Positions 42,316 to 49,796 of a DNA stretch of 64,000 bases are shown here, in pieces (the first letter of the stretch is position 1; every line of letters begins with the position of its first letter). The position numbers and the translations under genes are program-made. The stretch spans positions 62,001 through 126,000 of the forward strand of contig NZ_CP025704.1 in assembly GCF_002872415.1 (NCBI RefSeq), read 5' to 3'. Under the pieces are notes generated by a model that did not search any database, had not been told where the DNA came from, and saw only the letters and a program-made list of their open reading frames with translations. The DNA is from Bacteriovorax stolpii (GTDB lineage Bacteria; Bdellovibrionota; Bacteriovoracia; Bacteriovoracales; Bacteriovoracaceae).

Positions 42316-42685
42316 CAGTGCCTCCCGAAGACATGAAAATATTGAGGGCCTCATCAATGTTCTCAAATGGCTTTGATAAAAGCATGCACCCGTACTGAGT
42401 GGCTTTCTCAATAACGTGTGGAGAACTGTAGGCAGTAATGATAATGAAAAGTTTGCTAATTTCAGACATTGTGTAGCGGCCCTTAGCTTCTTCGATGACA
42501 TCGAAGCCAGAGATGTCCTGAAGCATAAGATCACAGATGATTCTGTCGAATTGCTGATTGAGGATCAGTCCGATCGCATCGCGACCGCGGCTTTCCACAG
42601 TAACTTCAGCACCACGTTTTTCTAAAAGCTTCTTCAGCGATTTTTGAATCAGTGGCTCATCTTCGATGAGTAGAATTCTCTTCAA
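42302..42685 (-). CDS. Single-domain response regulator
   Basis: 127 aa receiver (REC) domain with no output domain. Phosphoacceptor Asp52 in ICDLML, acidic pocket D9/E10 in IEDE, Thr84 in IIITAYS and Lys105 in LLSKPFE: all the conserved positions are present. It lies 16 nt downstream of the histidine kinase gene, its probable partner. CheY-type regulators act by binding a target such as the flagellar motor. Since the kinase/regulator pair sits inside a flagellar gene run, a motility target is possible, but it could also act in a phosphorelay. Its end overlaps nadK by 14 nt. Confidence 0.9.
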   Translation of the reverse strand: MKRILLIEDEPLIQKSLKKLLEKRGAEVTVESRGRDAIGLILNQQFDRIICDLMLQDISGFDVIEEAKGRYTMSEISKLFIIITAYSSPHVIEKATQYGCMLLSKPFENIDEALNIFMSSGGTGGPS

Positions 42686-42701
42686 GATATAACTCCTTGG
42701 G

Positions 42702-44219
42702 CTAACCAGGTAAGTTTATCGAGAAAGTTGCACCTAATAAAGGGGAATTGTTTTTAAATTCGATTTTAGTTCCCAGTTGATGGGCCAGGTTTTGGCAGAT
42801 AGAAAGCCCAAGTCCGGTTCCGGAATCTTTGGTAGTAAAAAACGGCTGGAAAATCGTTGAAATGTGCTCAGCTTTGACACCTGGCCCATCGTCAATTACA
42901 GAAATCTCCAGGTTTCCTTCGCTCTTAACCAGTTTGATGGTGATATTGTTTTTGCGATAGTCACTATTGTGTTCTTTAATCGCCTGGGCCGCATTGATAA
43001 TCAGGTTAAAGATGATTTGCGTCAGAATTGTCGGGTTAGTGATGATCTCAAGGTTTTGTTCAAAACCAATACATTGAATTGATTTAGCGATTTCTTTGGT
43101 TTCACTTTTTGTTAGCGTAATAACCTCTTCCATAAAGCGATACAGGTTCACTTTTTTGAATTCCTGTTGATCGTTGTAAAGGTTGGAGAAGTTTTTAATG
43201 ATGGTCTGTGAACGGTTTGCATTTTGCGAGATTTCATTCAAGACACTTTCCGTTTCCGGGTTGGTGGCTTCGCTTTCTAAAATAGAACTTGTGAGATTGA
43301 GACCAAAAAGCGGATTGGAAAGTTCGTGCTGAAGCGTATTGAGCAGTTCTCCCAAAAGAGAAACACGTTGAGAGTGATAGAGCTCAGTAGAAATTTGATC
43401 TTTACTGATATTTGAGAGTTCCATACTCATTGGTTCTTCACCTTCAATCGGGAAGATCATCAGGTTAGAATTTTCATAAGCCGTTTCATCTGTTTTGTTG
43501 GTAAAAACAGTGTGGTTATTCTTTTTGACAGCGATTTTTTCAGGGAAGTTTTCTAATGACTTCCTTAAGACTTCTTTTTTTAAATCGTTTTTTTCTTTAT
43601 CCAGAATTTTTAAAAGAAGCGGGTGTAAAAAAGCCGAGAGAGCCTGGAATTCATCTTGCTCCTCCGTGCTTGGAGGAAGAAAAGAGTTGCGGGAAATGAG
43701 GTAAATAACAGAGTAATTTTTTAAATCAATTTCGCGCGCCAGAAAATTTCCAACAACGGATAGGTCATCTTTTAAGCTCAGCGATTGATTAAAGATTTTG
43801 TTTTTACTTTTTTTAACCAGGTTAAAAAGCGAGTTGAAATTCTGAACGGCAATCAGCTTGGTTTCCTGATTTTCCCCGTGATAAGCGTAATAATTTTGTC
43901 CTACAGGCTTTCCTTTTTCATGGACGAGCACGTGGCAGGATTCAAAAGAAGACAGCGAGGGAAGGCGCAGGATTTCTGCCGGAAGTTCTTTAACTTCACT
44001 AATAGAAAAAAGCAGTTTTCTTAGCTCTTCTTTATGCAAGTATTTTCTTTCTAAGTCATGGGCCTTGCCGGACTTAATAGAGTTCAGTACCTTTTTTTCA
44101 AAGCTACTGCGAGTGAAGCGGATAGGTTTTGATTTAAATTCAAGAGAACTAAGCTCGAGGTTGCCCGAGCTTAGTAATTTTTTAATTTCTTTAATTCTGG
44201 TAAAACTTTGATCTTCCAC
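42702..44219 (-). CDS. Sensor histidine kinase, soluble
   Basis: 505 aa without transmembrane segments. Residues 1-270 form an unrecognised sensory region, probably GAF-like in its middle. The HisKA part starts near 285, with phosphoacceptor His298 in LQHELSNPLFGL. The ATP-binding domain shows the N box (IFNLIINAAQAI), G1 (VIDDGPGV) and G2 (DSGTGLGLSI). The GTG start at 44219 overlaps the preceding gene by 49 nt and has no clear ribosome-binding site, so the true start could be downstream. A 9-bp inverted repeat (44149-44174) spans the junction. The cognate regulator is probably the REC gene 16 nt downstream. Confidence 0.88.
   Translation of the reverse strand: MEDQSFTRIKEIKKLLSSGNLELSSLEFKSKPIRFTRSSFEKKVLNSIKSGKAHDLERKYLHKEELRKLLFSISEVKELPAEILRLPSLSSFESCHVLVHEKGKPVGQNYYAYHGENQETKLIAVQNFNSLFNLVKKSKNKIFNQSLSLKDDLSVVGNFLAREIDLKNYSVIYLISRNSFLPPSTEEQDEFQALSAFLHPLLLKILDKEKNDLKKEVLRKSLENFPEKIAVKKNNHTVFTNKTDETAYENSNLMIFPIEGEEPMSMELSNISKDQISTELYHSQRVSLLGELLNTLQHELSNPLFGLNLTSSILESEATNPETESVLNEISQNANRSQTIIKNFSNLYNDQQEFKKVNLYRFMEEVITLTKSETKEIAKSIQCIGFEQNLEIITNPTILTQIIFNLIINAAQAIKEHNSDYRKNNITIKLVKSEGNLEISVIDDGPGVKAEHISTIFQPFFTTKDSGTGLGLSICQNLAHQLGTKIEFKNNSPLLGATFSINLPG
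44149..44174. repeat. Inverted repeat at the helical-protein/histidine-kinase junction
   Basis: CTAAGCTCG (44149-44157) and CGAGCTTAG (44166-44174), a perfect 9-bp stem with an 8-nt loop. It covers the stop codon of the 143-aa gene and lies inside the start of the kinase frame. It could influence translation of the kinase or cover an alternative start. Confidence 0.5.
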
Positions 44220-44602
44220 TGAGTAAGGTTATCGACCAGTTCATACTCTAGCAAGTCACAAAGCATGATCGTGTCATTTTTTTCTTTCGCCTGAAGCAGG
44301 GCCTTCATGACTGAAAGAAGATGGATTTCAAGCTTCTGGATGCTTTCATCTTTGAAGTTCATTTGCTCCAGGTCTGTTCTTAAAACGCGGTATACGCGCG
44401 AGACCAGCTGGATATAAAGATCCATAAGCTCGATGACTTCAACAAATGACTGGTGGGCCGTGTCGACTTCACCTTGGTTGTATTGAACGATGAGTTTTTG
44501 AATTTGTGCAGTAATGTAGTCCACGTATCCAAAACATGAATCAATTGATTCGAAGGCAAGATCTAGTGATGTTTGTTTCTTTTCTTTGTTTAAAGACGTC
44601 AT
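44171..44602 (-). CDS. Small helical protein of unknown function in flagellar operon
   Basis: 143 aa, predicted almost entirely alpha-helical, no signal peptide. Not confidently assignable. The pattern of long amphipathic helices (VDYITAQIQKLIVQYNQG; LVSRVYRVLRTDLEQM; LLSVMKALLQAKEKNDTIM followed by LLEYELVDNLTQWK) recalls small chaperones or helical partners such as FliS/FliT, but no family signature is seen. It follows GT9 enzyme 1 by 7 nt, has an AGGAAG site, and overlaps the histidine-kinase frame by 49 nt. Position suggests a role in flagellin handling or modification; this is inference only. Confidence 0.7.
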   Translation of the reverse strand: MTSLNKEKKQTSLDLAFESIDSCFGYVDYITAQIQKLIVQYNQGEVDTAHQSFVEVIELMDLYIQLVSRVYRVLRTDLEQMNFKDESIQKLEIHLLSVMKALLQAKEKNDTIMLCDLLEYELVDNLTQWKIKVLPELKKLKNY

Positions 44603-44609
44603 AAGCTTC

Positions 44610-46310
44610 CTACTTGTTTAGATCCGAGCGGGTCTTTGTTTTACTGCCAATAATCTTATATTCAGCAATTGTGTTTTGAACTAGTTCGTACATCACGCTT
44701 GAGAGATGTGCGTTTTCTTCAAAACAGTAATATGAACTCTCAGTTAGTTTAACCACGTTTTCACCAAAAAGATTACCTTTTCTTACTGTAAAGTAATCAA
44801 TAATTGGTGCCAGGTATGGAGAGGTTTTTTGAACCATTCTCTGAAGGTGGTCAATCTCATCAATCTTCTTAGAGTATTCCTTAATTTTGGAAATGCTTGG
44901 AGTTGATGATGAAATTTCTTCCAGAATATAGCGCGAATACTTTTGCCCGAACTCTGAGAGTTCAAACAAGTGCTGAAGGCCAGTCATGGCATCCAGAAGA
45001 TCGCGGTGAGTGGATGGAGAAAGTTTTGGAAACGGGTGGCTGTCTTCCACATCTGAAAGAACAAACGACCAGGTAACTTTGTAAAGAGTCCTGAAGATGT
45101 CGTTGATGTCTAGCTGTGTATCGATCAGGTTATCCAGCGTGAAATATCCATTTTGGAAACGAGAGCGGTAGAAGTTCACTGAACTTAAGTGGAAGCTTGA
45201 GTTTGATGATTTCATCCATTCAGCATCGATTGGAGCGCCGCTTGTCAGTTGCTTAATGATATTGCTTACCAATTGATAAGGAATATCGTGATGGCACTGA
45301 GTGTATGCACAGTCATCACTTGGAAAACAAGGAAAACACTTCGTTCTAGGTGCGATGTTGTAGGCATTGGCCTGGTATGGAGTTGTCTCGTGAGGACGAA
45401 CATTTCCAAGAGAGATTGTTAATGATGGCGTATTGTGAATAGCGGCCAGGTGACCAACCATTGAATCGTGACCAACAAACAATTTAGCGCTGGCAACAAC
45501 TTGAGAAAGTTCTTCCAGAGAAGTCTTTCCTGTCACATTTAAGAGTCTTGAAGAAAACTGCTTAAGTAGAGGGCTCTCAGTAATCACTTGGGCCTTTAAG
45601 ATTTCATTCTTTGCCCCGACAATTGTCACTGTCTGCTTGTCATTTTCTTTGAGCGTTTTATAAATCACTTCAACCCATTTTTCTGCTTTCCAGGCCTTTC
45701 TTTCACTTGAAGCAAATGGGTGGATTACAATAATGTTCGCGCGTTGATCATTTGTTTTTGTCGAACGAGCTGGCTCATGGGCCTTGATACCAACAATATT
45801 TTTGAATAAATCAACCAGTGAATAAGGGTTAAGTGCCCCTCTCATCACAGTTGAATAAAGCATTTGTGACCATTTGTCGTTCATCACCACTTTGTTGTTG
45901 TGGTCGTGGTATGAACCAACTTTATGAACGGCCGGAATTAAAGAGGCCAGATGAGACGAAGACTTTGAAAAAGATAAGTTTACTAAAACATCAATCTTCT
46001 CAGACTTCACTTCACTTAAAAAGGCATTAAGCCCGCTTAATGGTTTTGAAAGCCCCACCGTTTCGCTGTCTTGAAACATTGAAGCAGTGTCTAGTGTATA
46101 GATATGGTCGAAATATTTATTGAGCAGAAAACCTAATGGTTTTGCAAACTGCAATCTTGCAATTAAAACCACGCGGTAATGTGGGTGAGTTGTTTTTAGC
46201 GTTTCAATCGCTTGAGCTGTCTGGATAAGGTCTCCCAGACGAGTCATTTGCATAATGGCGATTGTTGGCCTTGCTACTGGTGCACTTGCTTCCTTATTGC
46301 TTGCTTTCAT
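44610..46310 (-). CDS. GT9 (ADP-heptose:LPS heptosyltransferase-like) enzyme 1 with helical C-terminal extension
   Basis: 566 aa from the ATG at 46310 (AGGAGG six bases upstream); an ATG five codons earlier overlaps the ribosome-binding site. Residues 15-345 follow the GT9 layout: N-terminal IAIMQMTRLGDLIQTAQAI, donor-side strand INIIVIHPFASSERKAWKAEKW in part (HPFASSERKAW), VGHDSMVGHLAA and a Cys cluster C325, C328, C334, C339. GT9 enzymes transfer heptose from ADP-heptose; some modify proteins instead of LPS. Residues 350-566 are an unrelated helical region, shared in outline with enzyme 2 (both have an IDTQ-x-[ED]-I segment), and not typical of LPS heptosyltransferases. Between flagellar chaperones and a Maf-like gene, it is a candidate flagellin glycosyltransferase. 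Confidence 0.82.
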   Translation of the reverse strand: MKASNKEASAPVARPTIAIMQMTRLGDLIQTAQAIETLKTTHPHYRVVLIARLQFAKPLGFLLNKYFDHIYTLDTASMFQDSETVGLSKPLSGLNAFLSEVKSEKIDVLVNLSFSKSSSHLASLIPAVHKVGSYHDHNNKVVMNDKWSQMLYSTVMRGALNPYSLVDLFKNIVGIKAHEPARSTKTNDQRANIIVIHPFASSERKAWKAEKWVEVIYKTLKENDKQTVTIVGAKNEILKAQVITESPLLKQFSSRLLNVTGKTSLEELSQVVASAKLFVGHDSMVGHLAAIHNTPSLTISLGNVRPHETTPYQANAYNIAPRTKCFPCFPSDDCAYTQCHHDIPYQLVSNIIKQLTSGAPIDAEWMKSSNSSFHLSSVNFYRSRFQNGYFTLDNLIDTQLDINDIFRTLYKVTWSFVLSDVEDSHPFPKLSPSTHRDLLDAMTGLQHLFELSEFGQKYSRYILEEISSSTPSISKIKEYSKKIDEIDHLQRMVQKTSPYLAPIIDYFTVRKGNLFGENVVKLTESSYYCFEENAHLSSVMYELVQNTIAEYKIIGSKTKTRSDLNK

Positions 46311-46440
46311 GAAGATCCTCCTCATTTAGCTCTGCCAGAAGAATGATCTTCAGATCTTCATCTGTTAAAGGCTGCCCATTTTCCAGCATAAGTTTTATGC
46401 GGTTGAATTCTCTATGTAGATCATCCTGAAGTAAATTCAT
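46294..46440 (-). CDS. 48-aa acidic small protein between the two GT9 genes
   Basis: Reads MNLLQDDLHREFNRIKLMLE at its start and ends HESKQ. ATG at 46440 with AGGA six to seven bases upstream. It fills the gap between the two glycosyltransferase genes: the enzyme 2 stop is 28 nt upstream and its own end overlaps enzyme 1 by 17 nt, so translation would be coupled. Rich in Leu, Glu and Asp, and predicted helical. No family recognised. Good Shine-Dalgarno placement and coupling argue for a real gene, but its length makes chance possible. Confidence 0.55.
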   Translation of the reverse strand: MNLLQDDLHREFNRIKLMLENGQPLTDEDLKIILLAELNEEDLHESKQ

Positions 46441-46468
46441 AACCAATCCTGGTTGTTAAGAGAATGTC

Positions 46469-48133
46469 TTAGCCTACAGTCTTTGTAGACTCTAAATTTC
46501 TCGTTATCATGTCTTCCATCTTGCTTGCATTGATTTGGATCTCAAGCTCTTTTAGACATTGAAGAATTTTTTGCATATCTGACTTTAGTTCATAAAGCAG
46601 GACTTCAACTTCTTTGGCGTTTTCTTCAAACGTCTTAACGTTGATTGATTCAATCTTACTCTTAAACATTGAAACTGGGATTTGCACTAATGATTCGCTC
46701 TCAAGGTGCGTGATAAGTTTTCCAAGATTCATGACGAAATCGCGTGAACTCTTGCGGTTTTCAGCGCATTGAAGAAGAGAACGTAGTGTTCCCAGGATAT
46801 CTTTCATGACGTTTGTCACGATTCCTTTCTCATGGTTTGTCCACTCCGTGGCCATGTTGAGGTCAAGGTTGCAGACATCGCGGTAGATGTTGTGGTCCGG
46901 GTTTTGCTCAAACATCGTGTTGATTAATTGTCTCGACATCAATCTGTGGATTTCAATCTGAGTGTCAATTGTTCCGGCAATCGGCGAGTAGCGGATTCCC
47001 ATTTGGTCAAATGATGATTGGTATAGAGTCACACCTGGAGACAGGCGAGGCTTAATTGTTTTTGATTTTGTCAGTGAGTAAAGAACTGAGGCCATGATGT
47101 CATGGGCTGAAATATTAGTTCTTTGAGGAGCATTATTTTTAGTGAATTCTCTCGTTGAAATAACGTCTGTTAAAATCAAAGCGCTTTCAGAGTAACTTCC
47201 CTGTTTCAGGAAGGGAGCATGCCCCAATGAAATTTCCAGAACCGGGGTATTTGTCAGGTCTGCAATATGTTTTACAGCGGTATCTGGAGTAATGAGAAGA
47301 TCAACGTTCATTAACACAGAAGTCACTGCTAACAAATCAGCTTCAACGACTACAAGTTCGCCGTTATGAGCTTCATTGAAATTTGCCGCCATTTTTCTTT
47401 CGTCGTTTGTTGGAGCGATTAAAACGAATGGGATAAGTTCAGAGTTTTGTCTGATAAGTGAAATAAGCTCATGCAGAGTCTGCTCTGGAATATCTTTAGA
47501 AGCGTCAGCTGTCTTAAGCTGGATACCAATAACTTTAGCATTGTCTCCGGCTTCACTTGCTTTTTTTACGGCACTAATATTGTTGTAGGCCGATTCATTG
47601 TATTTTGGGTTGGTCGTAATTTTTGTCCCGTCTTTAACCAGGTTTGTGCCGGCCATTTTATGGTAGCAATCAACAAAGTGAACAGGAGCGTATTTAACCA
47701 CAGGGAGAACGTCATTAAATAACAGTTCCCAGTCGTTTTGAGTAACAACGTTTCTTTGAGCGTTGTAGTGAACACCAATAACTTGTTTTGTAGAATCTTT
47801 TAAGTATGAGCACAGGTACGCGCCAACGACATCGTTAGAGTAGTTGATGATCTGATCCCATTCCTGAGACTTGATAGAGCTTAATTGATTAAAGAGCTGC
47901 TCAAACGCAAACCCATCAGAGAAAAGTTTATTTGTCTTAAGAGTGATAAGTTCTTTGCGGTCAATCTCGAAAAGGTTTGAAACATTTTTAAGGTTTTCTG
48001 CGGCCTTTGAGCTTTCTTTATATGTCAGTAGAGAAACCTGGTTTCCACTGTTTGCCGTTAATGAATTGATTAGGTGAGCTGTTGAGAATACATCGCCGAG
48101 TCTTCTAAGATTAATAATTAGAATCTTTTTCAT
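46469..48133 (-). CDS. GT9-like glycosyltransferase 2 with helical C-terminal extension
   Basis: 554 aa. The N-terminus MKKILIINLRRLGDVFSTAHLI is the GT9 acceptor-side motif (R-x-GD-x-x-x). A donor-side core follows with IGIQLKTADASKDIPEQ, TPDTAVKHIADL near residue 280, and VLEISLGHAPFLKQG. The cysteine cluster of enzyme 1 is absent. Residues 340-554 are helical, with an IDTQIEIHRLM segment mirrored in enzyme 1, so the two genes look like old paralogues of one architecture. The start codon follows the Maf-like gene's stop by one base. Likely transfers a sugar in flagellin modification; acceptor and donor are unproven. Confidence 0.8.
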   Translation of the reverse strand: MKKILIINLRRLGDVFSTAHLINSLTANSGNQVSLLTYKESSKAAENLKNVSNLFEIDRKELITLKTNKLFSDGFAFEQLFNQLSSIKSQEWDQIINYSNDVVGAYLCSYLKDSTKQVIGVHYNAQRNVVTQNDWELLFNDVLPVVKYAPVHFVDCYHKMAGTNLVKDGTKITTNPKYNESAYNNISAVKKASEAGDNAKVIGIQLKTADASKDIPEQTLHELISLIRQNSELIPFVLIAPTNDERKMAANFNEAHNGELVVVEADLLAVTSVLMNVDLLITPDTAVKHIADLTNTPVLEISLGHAPFLKQGSYSESALILTDVISTREFTKNNAPQRTNISAHDIMASVLYSLTKSKTIKPRLSPGVTLYQSSFDQMGIRYSPIAGTIDTQIEIHRLMSRQLINTMFEQNPDHNIYRDVCNLDLNMATEWTNHEKGIVTNVMKDILGTLRSLLQCAENRKSSRDFVMNLGKLITHLESESLVQIPVSMFKSKIESINVKTFEENAKEVEVLLYELKSDMQKILQCLKELEIQINASKMEDMITRNLESTKTVG

Positions 48134-48134
48134 C

Positions 48135-48809
48135 TTAAGCGTCTCCCGTTGTCTCGCGGCTGCCTTTTGTCATCTCCACCAAGGCCATAGCTAAAAAGTC
48201 CATTGAATTAAACTGCTCTTTTTTTGGCAGTTCTTTATAAAGTGCTTCTTCAAAAGTAGAGTCGCCGGCAAAAAGCTTAAGGTAGCTTTTGACTTCTCTT
48301 ACTTCTGTGAACTTTTGAATCTCTTCCAGTTGAGTTGGAGCTTCGAAAGTCAGGAAGGTTTTAAAATACATTTGATAAAGGTTAAAAGAAGCCGGGTGTG
48401 CAAGCATCGCGGGCTTTCTTAAAAGGAAGTGGATTAAATCCAGATCGCGGTAAAGTTCATTTGCCGTGAAGCCTGAATAGACCAGGACGTTTTTCTTATT
48501 TAAGAGATCAAAGTCCAGGCAGTCCTGGTGAACCTGATGATTAGGTTCAATGACGATGATTTTAAAATTGTTGCCGTGAAACTCAGTTAGTTTTTCGATG
48601 GCGTAGTTGACATGGTAACCAAACCCCAAACCAAGGATAAGAACTTCATTTTTGTTTTTTAGTGATTCAAGATTGCTATTGATTAAGTTCTCTGCTTCCT
48701 TGAATGGATTGTAGATTGAATGAAGATGAACTCCATTAACCACAGGAACTTTCTGTTCAGTTCTTGATGTTTTAATCTCGTAAGAAGAAATAATTGGTAG
48801 GTGATTCAT
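48135..48809 (-). CDS. Maf-like (motility accessory factor) N-domain protein
   Basis: 224 aa from an ATG at 48809 with AGGGG five bases upstream; an ATG six codons earlier is possible. The pattern HLHSIYNPFKEAENLI, then LILGLGFGYHVNYAI (about 58-72) and VIEPNHQVH fits the N-terminal Rossmann-like domain found in Maf proteins, which act in flagellin glycosylation with nonulosonic acids. The large C-terminal DUF115/MptE-like domain of full Maf proteins is missing. A SAM-methyltransferase origin for the GLGFGYH loop is an alternative. Its stop is one base before GT9 enzyme 2, and a 21-bp palindrome (48859-48879) lies upstream. Confidence 0.6.
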   Translation of the reverse strand: MNHLPIISSYEIKTSRTEQKVPVVNGVHLHSIYNPFKEAENLINSNLESLKNKNEVLILGLGFGYHVNYAIEKLTEFHGNNFKIIVIEPNHQVHQDCLDFDLLNKKNVLVYSGFTANELYRDLDLIHFLLRKPAMLAHPASFNLYQMYFKTFLTFEAPTQLEEIQKFTEVREVKSYLKLFAGDSTFEEALYKELPKKEQFNSMDFLAMALVEMTKGSRETTGDA

Positions 48810-48858
48810 GGTACCCCTGTTCCTCATCCTGAAGGTTCAAAAAGGTCAAAATTAATAG

Positions 48859-48879
48859 CAGATCTAATCATTAGATCTG
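48859..48879. repeat. Perfect 21-bp palindrome upstream of the Maf-like gene
   Basis: CAGATCTAAT (48859-48868), C, ATTAGATCTG (48870-48879). It sits in the 136-nt gap between the FliT-like stop and the Maf-like start, the only sizeable gap in this minus-strand run. The short loop and perfect symmetry suit a dimeric-protein operator; RNA hairpin formation is also possible, but no T-run follows. Confidence 0.55.
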
Positions 48880-48945
48880 TGCCTCTATTACCTCATGGGC
48901 CTGGACCTTTGTCAATGCAGGAAGATCCAGACTCTCGAGTGAAAA

Positions 48946-49350
48946 TTACTTTTTTGATGAGTGATTGTAGCCTTTAAACATTTCTTTATTTTTGAAAATG
49001 TGGGCGATTTCTTTTGTCGTGTTTTCTTTTTGTTGACTTAAAATCTCAACAGTTTCTTTATCAAGTTCAATCATTCTTTCAGACCAGATGCTAAGATCCT
49101 GAAACCATGACTTTAAAATAGCAATATCGTCATTGCTGACTTCGGACGCATTTAGTTGATTGATTTGCTCTTCAATTGAGTGCTGAAGTTTGGCGATGAT
49201 ATTAACCAATCTTTCGCGATTGTCAGTCTCACTTACAACGCCATCTAAATCCTCTGTTCTGGCCATGCTGGCAATTTTTTGCGAGCTTAAAAGGGCCAAG
49301 TCGAGCATAGAGAGGTGTTGTTGAATGTTTTCAAATAGTGCGTTGATCAT
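48946..49350 (-). CDS. FliT/FlgN-like flagellar export chaperone (putative)
   Basis: 134 aa, nearly all alpha-helical, charged and without cysteines. Helix pattern (LFENIQQHLSMLDLALLSSQ; RLVNIIAKLQHSIEEQINQL; LKSWFQDLSIWSERMIELDKE) resembles small flagellar chaperones such as FliT or FlgN. It directly follows fliS (16-nt gap), where fliT is commonly found. FliT binds FliD, encoded two genes upstream. No diagnostic residues exist, so the assignment is from size, helicity and position. GAGGAT precedes the ATG. The gap after its stop contains a palindrome and probably a transcription boundary. Confidence 0.6.
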   Translation of the reverse strand: MINALFENIQQHLSMLDLALLSSQKIASMARTEDLDGVVSETDNRERLVNIIAKLQHSIEEQINQLNASEVSNDDIAILKSWFQDLSIWSERMIELDKETVEILSQQKENTTKEIAHIFKNKEMFKGYNHSSKK

Positions 49351-49366
49351 ATTATATCCTCGTTAG

Positions 49367-49774
49367 TTACTTTTTAACTTCTTCCGTTGTTCCACCAGGA
49401 GCGGCCTTTAAGCTCTTAATTGCTTCACTCCATCCTTCGTAAAGAGTGTTAAGAACGTTTAAGCATCCATGTAGAGGTTCTGCATCGATTTTCATATTTG
49501 CTTGTGAGCTTGAAAATAAGATGTAGTCGTAAAGAGAAGAAAGCTCTTTTGCGATATCTCCACCTACTTCAAAATCTAAGCTGTTGTTAAGTTCGATGAC
49601 GATATCTTGAAGCTTTCCAATATACTCACCTTTTTTGGCGATTTGTTTTGCTTCGATCGCTTCGATTGCTTTTTTACAGTTTTTAATTGCCGCTTGGTAC
49701 AGCATCAGGAGAATTTGTTCTTTGCTCGCCGTGCTTACCGCTGTCTTTTTATAAGCTCCATAACCATAACTCAT
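49367..49774 (-). CDS. fliS: Flagellin export chaperone FliS
   Basis: 135 aa. The N-terminal signature YGAYKKTAVSTASKEQILLMLYQAAIK matches FliS (YxxxxxxTAsxxqLixMLYdgAi; quoted in part). The remaining helices are also family-like: LNNSLDFEVGGDIAKELSSLYDYI and LHGCLNVLNTLYEGW. FliS binds the disordered C-terminal D0 region of flagellin in the cytosol and prevents premature polymerisation. Strong AGGAGG site. Lies 22 nt after fliD and 16 nt before the FliT-like gene, the common fliD-fliS-fliT order. Confidence 0.95.
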   Translation of the reverse strand: MSYGYGAYKKTAVSTASKEQILLMLYQAAIKNCKKAIEAIEAKQIAKKGEYIGKLQDIVIELNNSLDFEVGGDIAKELSSLYDYILFSSSQANMKIDAEPLHGCLNVLNTLYEGWSEAIKSLKAAPGGTTEEVKK

Positions 49775-49796
49775 ATATTTCCTCCTAAATTCCTAA

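Noticed and set aside
42316-42534. N-terminal extension of the nadK frame
   Set aside because: The extra 73 codons run through the response-regulator gene in another frame and resemble no family; the GTG at 42315 has a good ribosome-binding site.
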